Below, piece by piece: positions 8,323 to 16,146 of a DNA stretch of 57,227 bases. This DNA comes from Nitrospinota bacterium (lineage in GTDB: Bacteria; 2-12-FULL-45-22; JACOWJ01). The notes under the pieces were generated by a model. That model was not told the DNA's origin. It saw only the letters and a program-made list of their open reading frames with translations, and did not search any database. Where the stretch lies: contig JACOWJ010000028.1 of assembly GCA_016176845.1 (NCBI GenBank), positions 1 through 57,227 of the forward strand. The letters are read 5' to 3'. Numbering within the stretch: position 1 is the first letter of the stretch; every line of letters begins with the position of its first letter. The translations under genes were made by a program, and so were the position numbers.

Positions 8323-8604
8323 ATGAAAATAGGCATCTGCGTGGTGGATCTATATATTCCAAACAACCATTCCCTGAAGGGAAAAAGGCAGGTTTTGAAG
8401 AGCATCAAAGATCGAGTCAAAAACCGTTTTAACGTTTCGCTTGCTGAGTTGGATGAACATGATAAATGGCAGAGGTCCAGCTTGGGCATCGTTACCATCA
8501 GCAACGAAAGTAAACAGGTGGACAGTGTCTTGAATAATGTAATGAACTTTATCCAAAGTTCTTACGAGGTTCAGGTGCTGGACTACCGTATAGAACTGCT
8601 ATAG
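8323..8604 (+). CDS. DUF503 (YlxP-like) family protein
   Basis: A 93-residue protein of the DUF503/YlxP family, whose members lie between infB and rbfA in many bacteria. Its biochemical role is not established; the context suggests ribosome assembly or translation. The signature is visible: start MKIGICVVDLYIPNNHSLKG, then KRQVLKSIKDRVKNRFNVSLAELDEHDKWQ, GIVTISNE near residue 64, and the closing strand VQVLDYRIELL. Length is typical. ATG 8323 follows AGCAGGTAACAAG, a weak ribosome-binding match. Heptad tracts flank the gene on both sides. Confidence 0.9.
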   Translation: MKIGICVVDLYIPNNHSLKGKRQVLKSIKDRVKNRFNVSLAELDEHDKWQRSSLGIVTISNESKQVDSVLNNVMNFIQSSYEVQVLDYRIELL

Positions 8605-8628
8605 GCCCGCCTCGCTGCGCGAGAATTG

Positions 8629-8713
8629 TAAAATGCAAAATGAAAAATGCAAATTGGAAGTGCAATTAATTAAAATTTGCACTTTGCATTTTACATTCTG
8701 CATTTTTCATTTG
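8629..8713. repeat. Heptad repeat, inverted pair (AAAATGC / TTTGCAT)
   Basis: Left arm units AAAATGC, AAAATGA, AAAATGC; right arm units TTTGCAC, TTTGCAT, TTTACAT, TCTGCAT, TTTTCAT. A hairpin-capable tract between DUF503 and rbfA. Confidence 0.8.
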
Positions 8714-8733
8714 TCTCAAAGGGGGGTTCTCCG

Positions 8734-9084
8734 ATGGAAAGGCCCAGACAGTTTAAGAGGACAGACAGGCTGAATGAGGTCATCAAGAAGGAGATCTGGG
8801 AACTGATCTTGCGAGAGATCAAGGACCCCAGGATCGGCTTCATCACCTTGACCCGAGTTGTGCTCTCCGACGACCTGAGACAAGCCAAGGTCTATGTGAG
8901 CATTTACGGGAAAGAGGAGGAGAAAAAAGAGACCTGCAACGGACTGAAGAGCGCATCGGGCTTTATCCGGGGGGAATTGGGGAAAAGGCTGAACCTGCGG
9001 TATACTCCGAAGATCGATTTCATCATGGATTCTTCGATCGAGTATGGGAGCCATATCAGCCAGATCCTGGACAATTTAAAATAA
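8734..9084 (+). CDS. rbfA: 30S ribosome-binding factor RbfA
   Basis: A late 30S assembly factor that binds near the 16S rRNA 5' helix. The 116 residues from ATG 8734 (MERPRQFKRTDRLNEVIKKE) form the single KH-like domain: REIKDPRIGFITLTRVVLSD near 32-51, then DLRQAKVYVSIYG, and the C-terminal FIRGELGKRLNLRYTPKIDF. AAAGGGGGG lies 7 nt before this ATG. An upstream in-frame ATG at 8677 would add 19 residues encoded by repeat DNA and is rejected. In relatives a DHH phosphoesterase gene often follows; here a heptad repeat leads straight to truB. Confidence 0.95.
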   Translation: MERPRQFKRTDRLNEVIKKEIWELILREIKDPRIGFITLTRVVLSDDLRQAKVYVSIYGKEEEKKETCNGLKSASGFIRGELGKRLNLRYTPKIDFIMDSSIEYGSHISQILDNLK

Positions 9085-9143
9085 GTTTTAAGTTTTAAGA
9101 TTTAAGTTTTAAGTCCTAAAACCTAACACCTAAAACTTAAAAC
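9083..9143. repeat. Heptad repeat, inverted pair (TTTTAAG / CCTAAAA)
   Basis: Left arm units TTTTAAG, TTTTAAG, ATTTAAG, TTTTAAG; right arm units CCTAAAA, CCTAACA, CCTAAAA, CTTAAAA. It starts in the rbfA stop codon and lies between rbfA and truB. Confidence 0.85.
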
Positions 9144-9185
9144 TTTGAAGTAGTCGTCAAAAAGGGGAATGGTCGCGGTTCGCTT

Positions 9186-9875
9186 ATGGATGGAATCCTG
9201 AACATCAACAAGCCCAGAGGGCTGACCTCTCATGATGTAGTGAAAAGGGTCCGGAGGATCCTGAACATCAAAAAGGTGGGGCACGCGGGCACGCTTGATC
9301 CCGAGGCCAGGGGCGTCTTGCTGGTCTGCGTGGGCAGGGGCACTAAACTGGTGGAACACCTGATGAATCTCCCCAAGCTCTATCGGGGCACGATGAGGCT
9401 GGGGATTAAGACGGATACGCAGGATGCGTGGGGACAGGTGATCTTCCAGGGCGCGGAGCCTCAGTTCACCCGGGAGCAGCTGCTGGGAGTCTTCTCCGAG
9501 TTTACGGGCGTGATCCAACAGATCCCTCCCATGTTCTCCGCTCTGAAACACCAGGGGAGGCGGTTGTACGACCTGGCCCGTCAAGGCATCCAGGTGGAGA
9601 GGCAACCGAGGCAGGTCCAGATCCGGGCCCTCCGGTTGCTGGAGGTCTCGGGATCCCTGGTGGACTTCGAAGTGGAATGCTCGCGAGGGACATACGTCAG
9701 GACCCTATGCAGCGACATCGGCGACCGGCTAGGCTGTGGGGCTCACCTGAGCCGATTGGAGAGGATTCGGGTGGGCCCTTTTGCCTTGGAAGAGGCCCTA
9801 ACGCTGGAAGATCTGAAGGGGTTGAAGGAGAACCCTCAGCAGTTGGCCCAACATGTCAACAACTCGATCCCTTGA
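9186..9875 (+). CDS. truB: tRNA pseudouridine(55) synthase TruB
   Basis: Makes pseudouridine 55 in the T-loop of tRNAs. The start MDGILNINKPRGLTSHDVV is followed by KKVGHAGTLDPEARGVLLVC near residues 33-52, with the catalytic Asp in GTLDP. Further family signatures are YRGTMRLGIKTDTQDAWGQ near 63, QIPPMFSALKHQGRRLYDLAR near 111 and SRGTYVRTLCSDIGDRLGCG near 165. The 229 residues make a compact TruB without an obvious C-terminal PUA domain. It lies in the standard place before rpsO. Confidence 0.96.
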   Translation: MDGILNINKPRGLTSHDVVKRVRRILNIKKVGHAGTLDPEARGVLLVCVGRGTKLVEHLMNLPKLYRGTMRLGIKTDTQDAWGQVIFQGAEPQFTREQLLGVFSEFTGVIQQIPPMFSALKHQGRRLYDLARQGIQVERQPRQVQIRALRLLEVSGSLVDFEVECSRGTYVRTLCSDIGDRLGCGAHLSRLERIRVGPFALEEALTLEDLKGLKENPQQLAQHVNNSIP

Positions 9876-9919
9876 AGGGAAAGGCCATAGGACATAGATT
9901 TTCATCGCTGCCATTAAAT

Positions 9920-9952
9920 TAGGGGATAGGGAACAGGGAATAGGGAACAGGG
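9920..9952. repeat. Heptad repeat (GATAGGG/AACAGGG/AATAGGG)
   Basis: Units GATAGGG, AACAGGG, AATAGGG and AACAGGG in tandem between truB and rpsO; same class as 1904-1957. Confidence 0.8.
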
Positions 9953-9974
9953 TCCCAATAATCTGTACCTTAAC

Positions 9975-9996
9975 AATGGAAATTCCTATGCGATTT
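9975..9996. repeat. AGGAAATTCCT-type element
   Basis: AATGGAAATTCCTATGCGAT, an intact copy just upstream of the rpsO leader. Confidence 0.75.
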
Positions 9997-10017
9997 CAAG
10001 ATCAGAAAGGAGGGGAA

Positions 10018-10064
10018 GGTTCCTCAGCGAGCGGGTAAAGCAGCTCGAGCCCGTTTGAGGAACC
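10018..10064 (+). promoter_or_regulatory. Structured rpsO leader (probable S15 autoregulatory site)
   Basis: GGTTCCTCA (10018-10026) and TGAGGAACC (10056-10064) are perfect complements enclosing a smaller nested stem (CGAGC pairing GCTCG). The right arm contains GAGGA, the only ribosome-binding candidate near the rpsO ATG at 10073, so folding would hide it. S15 is known to repress its own mRNA through leader structures in several bacterial groups. The site here is inferred from position and folding. Confidence 0.65.
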
Positions 10065-10072
10065 GGAAACGA

Positions 10073-10348
10073 ATGCCTATGCCGATGACCAAAGAGAAAA
10101 AACAGACCTTGATCGAGAAGTATCGCGTTCACGAAAAGGATACCGGATCGTCGGAGGTTCAGATTGCCCTGCTATCCGAAAGGATCACCTATCTGACCGA
10201 GCATTTCAAGACGCATACCAAGGACCATCATTCGCGTCGCGGACTGCTGATGTTGGTCGGTCAAAGAAGAAGATTGCTGGACTACCTAAAAAGGGAGGAT
10301 ATCGATCAATATCGAGAAATTATCAAGAAATTGGGCATCAGGAGATAA
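10073..10348 (+). CDS. rpsO: 30S ribosomal protein S15
   Basis: Primary 16S rRNA-binding protein of the 30S platform. The diagnostic segments are [26 protein letters not shown] and [20 protein letters not shown], then [22 protein letters not shown]. Three in-frame ATGs occur at 10073, 10079 and 10085. The family length of 89 residues favours 10073 or 10079, while a longer TTG start at 10055 falls inside the leader hairpin and is unlikely. The structured leader at 10018-10064 suggests autogenous translational control. pnp follows after 34 nt, the usual rpsO-pnp pair. Confidence 0.95.
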   Translation: MPMPMTKEKKQTLIEKYRVHEKDTGSSEVQIALLSERITYLTEHFKTHTKDHHSRRGLLMLVGQRRRLLDYLKREDIDQYREIIKKLGIRR

Positions 10349-10382
10349 ACGAGAGCAAGACATGGTGGTTGGAGGAAATAAT

Positions 10383-12527
10383 TTGAAGAGGGAATCTGTA
10401 GAGATAGACATCAGGGGAACAGCGCTCTCGTTGAGCACGGGAGAGATGGCCAGACAGGCTAATGGCGCGGTGCTGGTTTCCCATGGCGATACCATGGTCC
10501 TGGCCACTGTGGTGGCTTCAGAAGAGCCGATCAGAGAGGAGGTAGACTTCTTCCCTCTGACGGTGGAATACCGGGAGAAGTTTTACGCCGCCGGCCGGAT
10601 ACCGGGTGGTTTTTTCAAAAGGGAGGGCAGGCCCAGCGACAAAGAGGTGATCACGGCACGGCTGATCGATCGACCCCTGAGGCCTTTGTTCCCCAAGGGT
10701 TTTAGAAACGAGGTACAGGTCATGGTCCTGGTGCTCTCCTCGGACCGCGAGAATGACTCGGGCCTGCTGGGGATCATCGGTTCTTCGGCGGCCCTGACCC
10801 TCTCCGGGGTCCCCTTTGCCGGCCCGATTGGGGCGGTGCGTGTGGGATGTCTCCATGGGGAGCTGGTCATCAATCCGACCGCCACGGAGTTAAAGGAGAG
10901 CGCCCTGAACCTGGTGGTCGCCGGGACCCGGGATGGGGTGGTCATGGTGGAGAGCGGGGCCAACGAACTGCCAGAGCAGATCATGGCTGAGGCGATCGAT
11001 TACGGCCATGGCTATATCCGAAAGATCGTGGAGTTGCAAGAGGACCTTCGAGAGGCGGCAGGCAAGGAGAAATGGCCGGTCCCAGAGGTCCTTCGGATGC
11101 CAGGGTTGGAGGGGTTGGTTCGGCAGACCGCCACGGAGAGAATGAGGCAGCGCCTGATCAATCGGAACAAGCTCCAGCGGCAGAAGGCCTTGAAGGAGTT
11201 GCAGAAAGAGGTCACCGCCGAGGTCAAATCCCAGATGCCGGAGGCCTCCGAGCACCAGATTGCTTCGATCATCGAGGAGATCGAAAAGGAAGAGGTGCGG
11301 GCGCTGATCATCGAGAAGGGGATGCGGGTGGATGGCCGGGGCCTGAAGGAGATCCGGACCATTACCCCCAAGGTGGGCGTCCTTCCCCGGACGCACGGAT
11401 CGGCCCTCTTTACCCGCGGAGAGACGCAGGCCATGGTGGTTACGACCTTGGGCACTTCCGATGATGAGCAGCTCATCGATGAGATGGAAGGCAAATACGA
11501 CAAGACCTTCCTGCTGCATTACAACTTCCCCCCCTTCAGCGTGGGAGAGGTCAAGCCCCTTCGGGGTCCAGGCCGGCGAGAGGTCGGCCACGGCTTTCTT
11601 GCCGAGCGGGCGATTACGCCCGTGATCCCTCCTTATGAGGAGTTTCCTTATACCATCCGGGTGGTCTCGGAGATCCTGGAGTCGAACGGCTCTTCCTCCA
11701 TGGCTACGGTCTGCGGGGCCAGCCTCGCCCTGATGGATGCGGGCGTGCCCATCAAGGCCCCGGTGGCCGGGATCGCCATGGGGCTGATCAAGGAGGAGAA
11801 AGAGGGCCGGGTGATCGTGCTCTCAGACATCCTGGGAACCGAAGATCATCTGGGGGACATGGACTTTAAGGTAGCAGGCACCGCAAACGGCGTGACCGCC
11901 CTGCAGATGGACATCAAGACCCAAGGGATCACCGCCGAGGTGATGAAGGTTGCCCTGGAACAGGCCAGGGAGGGACGCCTGCATGTCCTGGAGGCGATGC
12001 GGCAAGTGCTGGATCGGCCGCGGCGGGAGCTCTCAGTCTATGCTCCTCGGATCGTCACCCTCAAGATCAAGACCGACAAGATCCGAGAGGTGATCGGGCC
12101 TGGGGGCAAGACCATCAAGGGCATCATCGAGAAGACCGGCGTGAGCATCGACGTCTCCGACGACGGCACCATTGCCATTGCCTCGGTGGATAGCGAGGCC
12201 GTCAAAAAGGCGATCGAGATCATCAAAGGCCTGACCGAAGAGGCCGAGATCGGAAAGCTCTACCTGGGGAAAGTGAGGCGGGTTATGGAGTTTGGCGCCT
12301 TCGTGGAGATCCTTCCTGGCACGGATGGGCTGGTTCACGTCTCTCAGTTCATGGACAAGCAAATGAGCACCAATGTCCGGGAGGGAGATGAGTTCTGGGT
12401 CAAGGTCCTGGACATTGACCCCCAGGGAAAGATCCGGCTGAGCCAGAAGGAGGCCATGAAGGATAGAGGAGAAGCACCGGAAGGATATCCCAGACCGGAA
12501 AAGGAGGACGGAAGAAAGAGAAGGTAG
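10383..12527 (+). CDS. pnp: Polyribonucleotide nucleotidyltransferase (PNPase)
   Basis: Trimeric 3'-5' phosphorolytic exoribonuclease. Two RNase PH-like domains are visible (about residues 10-210 and 310-540), with RPLRPLFPKGFRNEVQVM near 97 and GHGFLAERAITPVIPPYEEF near 400. An all-helical linker lies between them. The KH domain (IREVIGPGGKTIKGIIEKTG near 565) and S1 domain (GKVRRVMEFGAFVEILPGTD near 630) follow. TTG 10383 is chosen because GGAGG lies 6 nt upstream and the N-terminus then matches the family. An ATG at 10362 gives a 7-residue-longer protein. An intrinsic terminator at 12581-12607 closes the operon. Confidence 0.96.
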   Translation: MKRESVEIDIRGTALSLSTGEMARQANGAVLVSHGDTMVLATVVASEEPIREEVDFFPLTVEYREKFYAAGRIPGGFFKREGRPSDKEVITARLIDRPLRPLFPKGFRNEVQVMVLVLSSDRENDSGLLGIIGSSAALTLSGVPFAGPIGAVRVGCLHGELVINPTATELKESALNLVVAGTRDGVVMVESGANELPEQIMAEAIDYGHGYIRKIVELQEDLREAAGKEKWPVPEVLRMPGLEGLVRQTATERMRQRLINRNKLQRQKALKELQKEVTAEVKSQMPEASEHQIASIIEEIEKEEVRALIIEKGMRVDGRGLKEIRTITPKVGVLPRTHGSALFTRGETQAMVVTTLGTSDDEQLIDEMEGKYDKTFLLHYNFPPFSVGEVKPLRGPGRREVGHGFLAERAITPVIPPYEEFPYTIRVVSEILESNGSSSMATVCGASLALMDAGVPIKAPVAGIAMGLIKEEKEGRVIVLSDILGTEDHLGDMDFKVAGTANGVTALQMDIKTQGITAEVMKVALEQAREGRLHVLEAMRQVLDRPRRELSVYAPRIVTLKIKTDKIREVIGPGGKTIKGIIEKTGVSIDVSDDGTIAIASVDSEAVKKAIEIIKGLTEEAEIGKLYLGKVRRVMEFGAFVEILPGTDGLVHVSQFMDKQMSTNVREGDEFWVKVLDIDPQGKIRLSQKEAMKDRGEAPEGYPRPEKEDGRKRR

Positions 12528-12580
12528 CCGGGCATCCGCTGCTTTCTGGTGGGGCGATGTCCTGAGAACGAGGCGTGCGG

Positions 12581-12607
12581 GCGAGGGAGTATCCCTCCGC
12601 GTTTTTT
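12581..12607 (+). terminator. Intrinsic terminator of the infB-pnp operon
   Basis: GAGGGA and TCCCTC pair around a GTA loop, extended by GCG/CGC with a bulge, then six T residues at 12602-12607. It lies about 55 nt after the pnp stop. Confidence 0.8.
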
Positions 12608-12762
12608 GCGGTGGGGCTCCCTACGCGGTTCAGTCCTCTCTTCTCATCACACCCGTATGATCTATACTCCATATCTCTCCCAAAACGGGGGATTTTATTC
12701 CTCTTGCCTTGGCAATGAATCCACCTTCAAACGTAAAGATTCGAACCTCCCACATGCTCGAG

Positions 12763-13098
12763 CTAGCTCCTCAGAAGCTGGCTCTCCTGTAAGAAGGATT
12801 GCAGGAGGCTGTTGGCCACCTGTTCCCCCTCGACGTGATAGCGCCCTTGCGCAACTTGAGCCTGGAGGGGGGCAACCTTCTCTGGGCGGAAGTCGGCCTC
12901 GCTCTGGGCGATGACTTCTTTGACCCTGGATAGCTCTCTGGCCCTGGAAGAGAGCTGAACGTTATCCACAGCAGGGGAAGAAGCCGCTTCGGGGGGTTCC
13001 TGACGCTCTTTAGGTCGTGAGAGGTTTTCGCTTCGATCGATCCTTCCCGGCCCCATTTGCCCGGGGGGTAGACCGGATATTTTCACGTTGTCTTCCAT
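12763..13098 (-). CDS. flgM: Anti-sigma-28 factor FlgM
   Basis: Cytoplasmic inhibitor of the flagellar sigma factor FliA, exported when the hook is complete. The 111 residues begin MEDNVKISGLPPGQ, the family N-terminal motif. The sigma-binding half reads VDNVQLSSRARELSRVKEVI near residues 44-65, then VAQGRYHVEGEQVANSLLQSFL near 84-104. An AGAGGAG ribosome-binding site lies 8 nt before the ATG at 13098. It forms a pair with the upstream 123-residue gene. No other flagellar structural gene lies in the window, so motility is suggested rather than shown. Confidence 0.9.
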   Translation of the reverse strand: MEDNVKISGLPPGQMGPGRIDRSENLSRPKERQEPPEAASSPAVDNVQLSSRARELSRVKEVIAQSEADFRPEKVAPLQAQVAQGRYHVEGEQVANSLLQSFLQESQLLRS

Positions 13099-13111
13099 TT
13101 TTCATCTCCTC

Positions 13112-13483
13112 TTAAGTCCGAGTTTCTATTCTTTTCGGATAATTCCCTTCTTTCTCAATCTTAGGGAGCTCCTCGACCTGTTCTTGCCCCTTCTGTGGTC
13201 CCGAGCTGGTCAGATTTTCTCTCAACTGCGAGGAGATCTGACGAAAGATTTGAAGCTTCTTGGCTGCCGGTGATATCTGGACCATATCGGTTGGACCCGG
13301 GGTAGAAGGTTTTACCGTGGGAATGCCCGAGTCTTTCTGGAGCCCATTTTCATTCTCGGGGGCGGCCAACTCAGCCTGGCCATGGCGGTTTAGGGGGTCT
13401 AACGGTGGGGTCCTCTTCTCTCCTCGGATCGATTGTCCATAAAGGCGAAAGAGATTACCAATGCCCAAGATGGAATTACTCAT
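13112..13483 (-). CDS. Small FlgM-neighbour protein carrying a repeat-encoded insert
   Basis: A 123-residue protein of no recognised family, 13 nt upstream of flgM and probably cotranscribed. A good ribosome-binding site (AAGGAGG, 8 nt before ATG 13483) supports translation. Its middle has DMVQISPAAKKLQIFRQI, which resembles the 'VxISxxAKxL' motif of FlgM-like flagellar regulators, so a related role is possible. Residues from about 31 to 58 (including NRHGQAELAAPENENGLQK) are encoded by copy B of the two-hairpin repeat, read in frame on the opposite strand. This suggests insertion of the repeat into a gene without breaking it. It has no signal peptide or membrane segment. Confidence 0.6.
   Translation of the reverse strand: MSNSILGIGNLFRLYGQSIRGEKRTPPLDPLNRHGQAELAAPENENGLQKDSGIPTVKPSTPGPTDMVQISPAAKKLQIFRQISSQLRENLTSSGPQKGQEQVEELPKIEKEGNYPKRIETRT
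13310..13391 (+). repeat. Two-hairpin dispersed repeat, copy B (inside a coding frame)
   Basis: Begins TTTTACCGTGGGAATGCCCG and ends GGCCATGGCGGTTT, matching copies A, C and D. It lies wholly inside the 13112-13483 minus-strand frame, which stays open through it. Confidence 0.85.
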
Positions 13484-13486
13484 GGA

Positions 13487-15025
13487 TCACCCCTCCTTCT
13501 CCCCATAATGCACCCCTGCTTTAGCACAGATAGTAACCCATCGGTCACCCATAAACCAAAGGGATTTCCCAACCTGGAAATAGGATCCCTTGGAGACCAC
13601 CTCATCCTTTGTAAAATCTATCGGCCAAGAGGGCTCAAACTTTAGCGCAAAAATGAGGGGGGGGACTCTATGCCCCCCCTCCCCGATTAAGTTTACATAA
13701 TGTTCCTTATCAGAAGTTGAGGGCCGGCAGGGAAGGGTAAACTCCCGACAGATTTCGGCCCAACACCACCCCCAGTCGTCACTCAAACTTAAACCCCTTT
13801 TCGGCAAAAAGCTTTGAACAGGCCTCCACGCCTCCAGGATGATCTCCCCTAAAGAGAGCCCTCCAGGATAGCCGGATCCATTCAGCCGCTCATGATGCTG
13901 AAGCGCGGCTTGGGCCACGGGCCAGGGAAATTCCAACCCTTTTAAAAGGTCATAGCCCACCTGGGCATGGGTCTTAATGAAGTCAAACTCATGCACGTTG
14001 ATCCTGCCAGACTTGCTGAGAATCTCCGCCGGCACTCCGATCTTGCCGATATCGTGAATGTCGCCCTGATGGCGCTGCATCACGCCATAGACCATCGCCA
14101 GCCCCAGGCCCGTCCCGCGTTCGCCTTTCGTCGAAAAAAACGGCTCCAGGCAGTGTTGGCGCGTCTCTTCGTCCATGCCCGCGCCCGTGTCGCTCACTTC
14201 GAGGACGACCTGGGGCGGCGCTCCTTCTTCCTGGCCCCCATGCCCCCCCGCGCCCTCACGGGTGCGGATTGTGACCACCCCACCCTGGGGCATCGCATCC
14301 ATCGCATTGAAAATCAGGTTGGTCAGCGCCTCGCGGATCTCGCTTTCGATGCCCGACACCGAAGGCAAGCCCGGATCCAATTCGGTGTGCATTTCCATCA
14401 CGACGCCCCTCTCCTGGGGGATATCTCTCCAGCACGGGCGCGTCAGTTCAAGGACCTGCCGTACCAGAGGGTTCAGGCTGACGGGAAACAGAAGTTCCCT
14501 CCCCTCGCGCTGCCGATAGAACTCTCTCATCCGCGCCACGATGTGGCTGATGTCCGTGCCGGCCGTTTGGATGTTTCTCAGATACCGTTTCGTGCGCTCG
14601 CTCAAGTTCGGTTCGCTCGTCAGCAGCAGATTCGTGTAGACGACGATGGGAGAGAGCGTGTTGTTGATATCATGGACGATGCCGCTTGCCATCTGCCCCA
14701 ACGCACGCAGCCGCTCCTGCTGCATAACCATCTGCTGGGTCTGGCGCAGGTCGTCGTAGGCCTGTCGCAGCGCATCCTCCGACCGTTTAAGAGCAGCGGT
14801 TCTCTCTTTCACCTTTTCTTCGAGTTGTTCGTTGAACGTTTTTAGTTCTAACTGCATTTTAATCAGTTCACGGCCTTGTTGGACAGCATGCTCAAACGTG
14901 GACATCAGCATATCCAAAATCTGGTGCTGCTCAGAGTCGATGATATAGCTTTTCCCAGCGTAGTAAATCTCCACTCCCAAGTGTTTTCCTGAGTAGTTCA
15001 GCCTAGATTGGACTATCTTCCACAA
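13487..15025 (-). CDS. Histidine kinase joined to a partial HD-GYP domain (decayed chimera)
   Basis: A 512-residue frame with an N-terminal coiled region (LEEKVKERTAALKRSEDAL near residue 74), a HisKA dimerisation helix with the phospho-His in MASGIVHDINNTLSP near 118, and an ATPase domain with NLIFNAMDAMP (N box), DTGAGMDEET, EPFFSTK and RGTGLGLAMVYG. At QRHQGDI, where an ATPase domain normally runs on, the chain jumps to HDIGKIGVPAEILSKSG and HHERLNGSGYPGGL, the second part of an HD-GYP cyclic-di-GMP phosphodiesterase. After GEIILEA the HD-GYP pattern is lost. The true start (ATG 15071) is cut off by a TAG at 15003-15005. It is last in the che operon. Function is doubtful. Confidence 0.7.
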   Translation of the reverse strand: MWKIVQSRLNYSGKHLGVEIYYAGKSYIIDSEQHQILDMLMSTFEHAVQQGRELIKMQLELKTFNEQLEEKVKERTAALKRSEDALRQAYDDLRQTQQMVMQQERLRALGQMASGIVHDINNTLSPIVVYTNLLLTSEPNLSERTKRYLRNIQTAGTDISHIVARMREFYRQREGRELLFPVSLNPLVRQVLELTRPCWRDIPQERGVVMEMHTELDPGLPSVSGIESEIREALTNLIFNAMDAMPQGGVVTIRTREGAGGHGGQEEGAPPQVVLEVSDTGAGMDEETRQHCLEPFFSTKGERGTGLGLAMVYGVMQRHQGDIHDIGKIGVPAEILSKSGRINVHEFDFIKTHAQVGYDLLKGLEFPWPVAQAALQHHERLNGSGYPGGLSLGEIILEAWRPVQSFLPKRGLSLSDDWGWCWAEICREFTLPCRPSTSDKEHYVNLIGEGGHRVPPLIFALKFEPSWPIDFTKDEVVSKGSYFQVGKSLWFMGDRWVTICAKAGVHYGEKEG

Positions 15026-15071
15026 CGAGAATTTCTATTTTGTCGTTACCTGGTATTTTGGGGGCGGTCAT
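15003..15071 (-). pseudogene. Receiver-domain start interrupted by a nonsense codon
   Basis: A strong ribosome-binding site (AAAGGAGG, 7 nt before ATG 15071) leads into MTAPKIPGNDKIEILVVEDS, the first strand and acidic pocket of a response-regulator receiver. After codon 22 (SPI) comes TAG, where families of this type usually have a Gln codon (CAG). Past the stop the same frame continues AELLRKTL, as expected for a receiver helix. The rest of the receiver is missing before the kinase frame begins. This is the broken 5' end of the downstream kinase gene. Confidence 0.75.
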
Positions 15072-15084
15072 GCGCTCGCCTCCT

Positions 15085-16146
15085 TTATCTCTTCTTTGGG
15101 AATATCTTTTCTAATAGCATCGGAACTATTTCTCTTATATCAAGAATATACCGCGCTGCTCCAAGTTCAATCGCTTGCTTTGGCATACCAAAGACAACGC
15201 AACTGTCCTCATCCTGCGCTATCGTAATTCCACCCGCTTGAGAAATTGTCTGCATTCCTTCTGCCCCATCCCTTCCCATTCCCGTCAACAGAACCCCGAC
15301 GGCAGCGCTTCCATAAAAATTAGCCACTGCTTTAAAGGTTATCGTAACTGAGGGACAATGACCCTCGAACGGTGGAGAGAGGGAAGAGGTAAATCTGCCT
15401 TCTCGATCAAATTCTAAATGAGCTTTCTCTTGCGGAAAATAGACCGTTCCCGGCGATGGAAGCTCACCGGGCTCGGCCATCACGACCTTCATCTTGCACT
15501 GTGAGGCCAACCAATCCAGAAGTCCCTGCAAGAATCCGTCACTGATATGCTGGACACATATGACCGGTACAGGAAAATCGGCGGGCAACTGCGTGAGGAT
15601 GGTTTGCAGGGCTTGCGGGCCGCCGGTGGAAGCTCCGATAGCAACGATGCGCACGCAGGTCGGTTCTTTGATCCCCGCGCAGATGCCCGAAGGAGCGGAA
15701 GAGGCCGGAGTTTTTCCCCCTGGCCTTCGAAAGACGACGACTCCGGAGAGCACCTTGATCTTGCGGATGAGCTCCTGGGCCATTTGGTTATAGTCCGACT
15801 CCAGTCCACCGCGGGGCTTGGGAAAAATATCCATCGCTCCCGCCTCGAGCAGACGAAAAACATTATGGGTATCCTCTTTCTGGACATAGTCGCTGACCAC
15901 CAGGATCGATCGAGGGTACCTCGCCATGATCTGTCGGGTCAGTTCGATCCCATCCATGTCTGGCATGTGGAGGTCCGTACAAACGACGGCCGGCTGTAAT
16001 CGGGGGATCAGCCCCAATGCCTCCCTCCCGTTCCGGGCAGTCCCCACCACTTCAATCTCGGGTGATGAGGAGAGCATCCTTCTCAGGATGGCAAGGACCA
16101 CCGGCGAGTCATCTACTAAAAGGACGCGGACGGGGGACAAAGACAT
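15085..16146 (-). CDS. cheB: CheB-type protein-glutamate methylesterase
   Basis: Removes methyl groups from chemoreceptors when phosphorylated by CheA. The 353 residues comprise a receiver domain (1-125: VDDSP at 11-15, phospho-acceptor Asp58 in CTDLHMPDMDG) and a linker. The methylesterase domain (165-353) has the catalytic Ser in GASTGGPQAL, His in VQHISDGF and Asp in GMGRDGAEGM. Its ATG overlaps the cheA stop by one base (TAATG), so the two are translationally coupled. No cheD or separate cheY lies in the operon; CheA's own receiver may serve instead. Confidence 0.94.
   Translation of the reverse strand: MSLSPVRVLLVDDSPVVLAILRRMLSSSPEIEVVGTARNGREALGLIPRLQPAVVCTDLHMPDMDGIELTRQIMARYPRSILVVSDYVQKEDTHNVFRLLEAGAMDIFPKPRGGLESDYNQMAQELIRKIKVLSGVVVFRRPGGKTPASSAPSGICAGIKEPTCVRIVAIGASTGGPQALQTILTQLPADFPVPVICVQHISDGFLQGLLDWLASQCKMKVVMAEPGELPSPGTVYFPQEKAHLEFDREGRFTSSLSPPFEGHCPSVTITFKAVANFYGSAAVGVLLTGMGRDGAEGMQTISQAGGITIAQDEDSCVVFGMPKQAIELGAARYILDIREIVPMLLEKIFPKKR

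Noticed and set aside
12720-12760. A T-loop-like word (GATTCGAACC) suggesting a minus-strand tRNA
   Set aside because: The flanks do not form a T-arm or acceptor stem, and no anticodon arm could be folded upstream.
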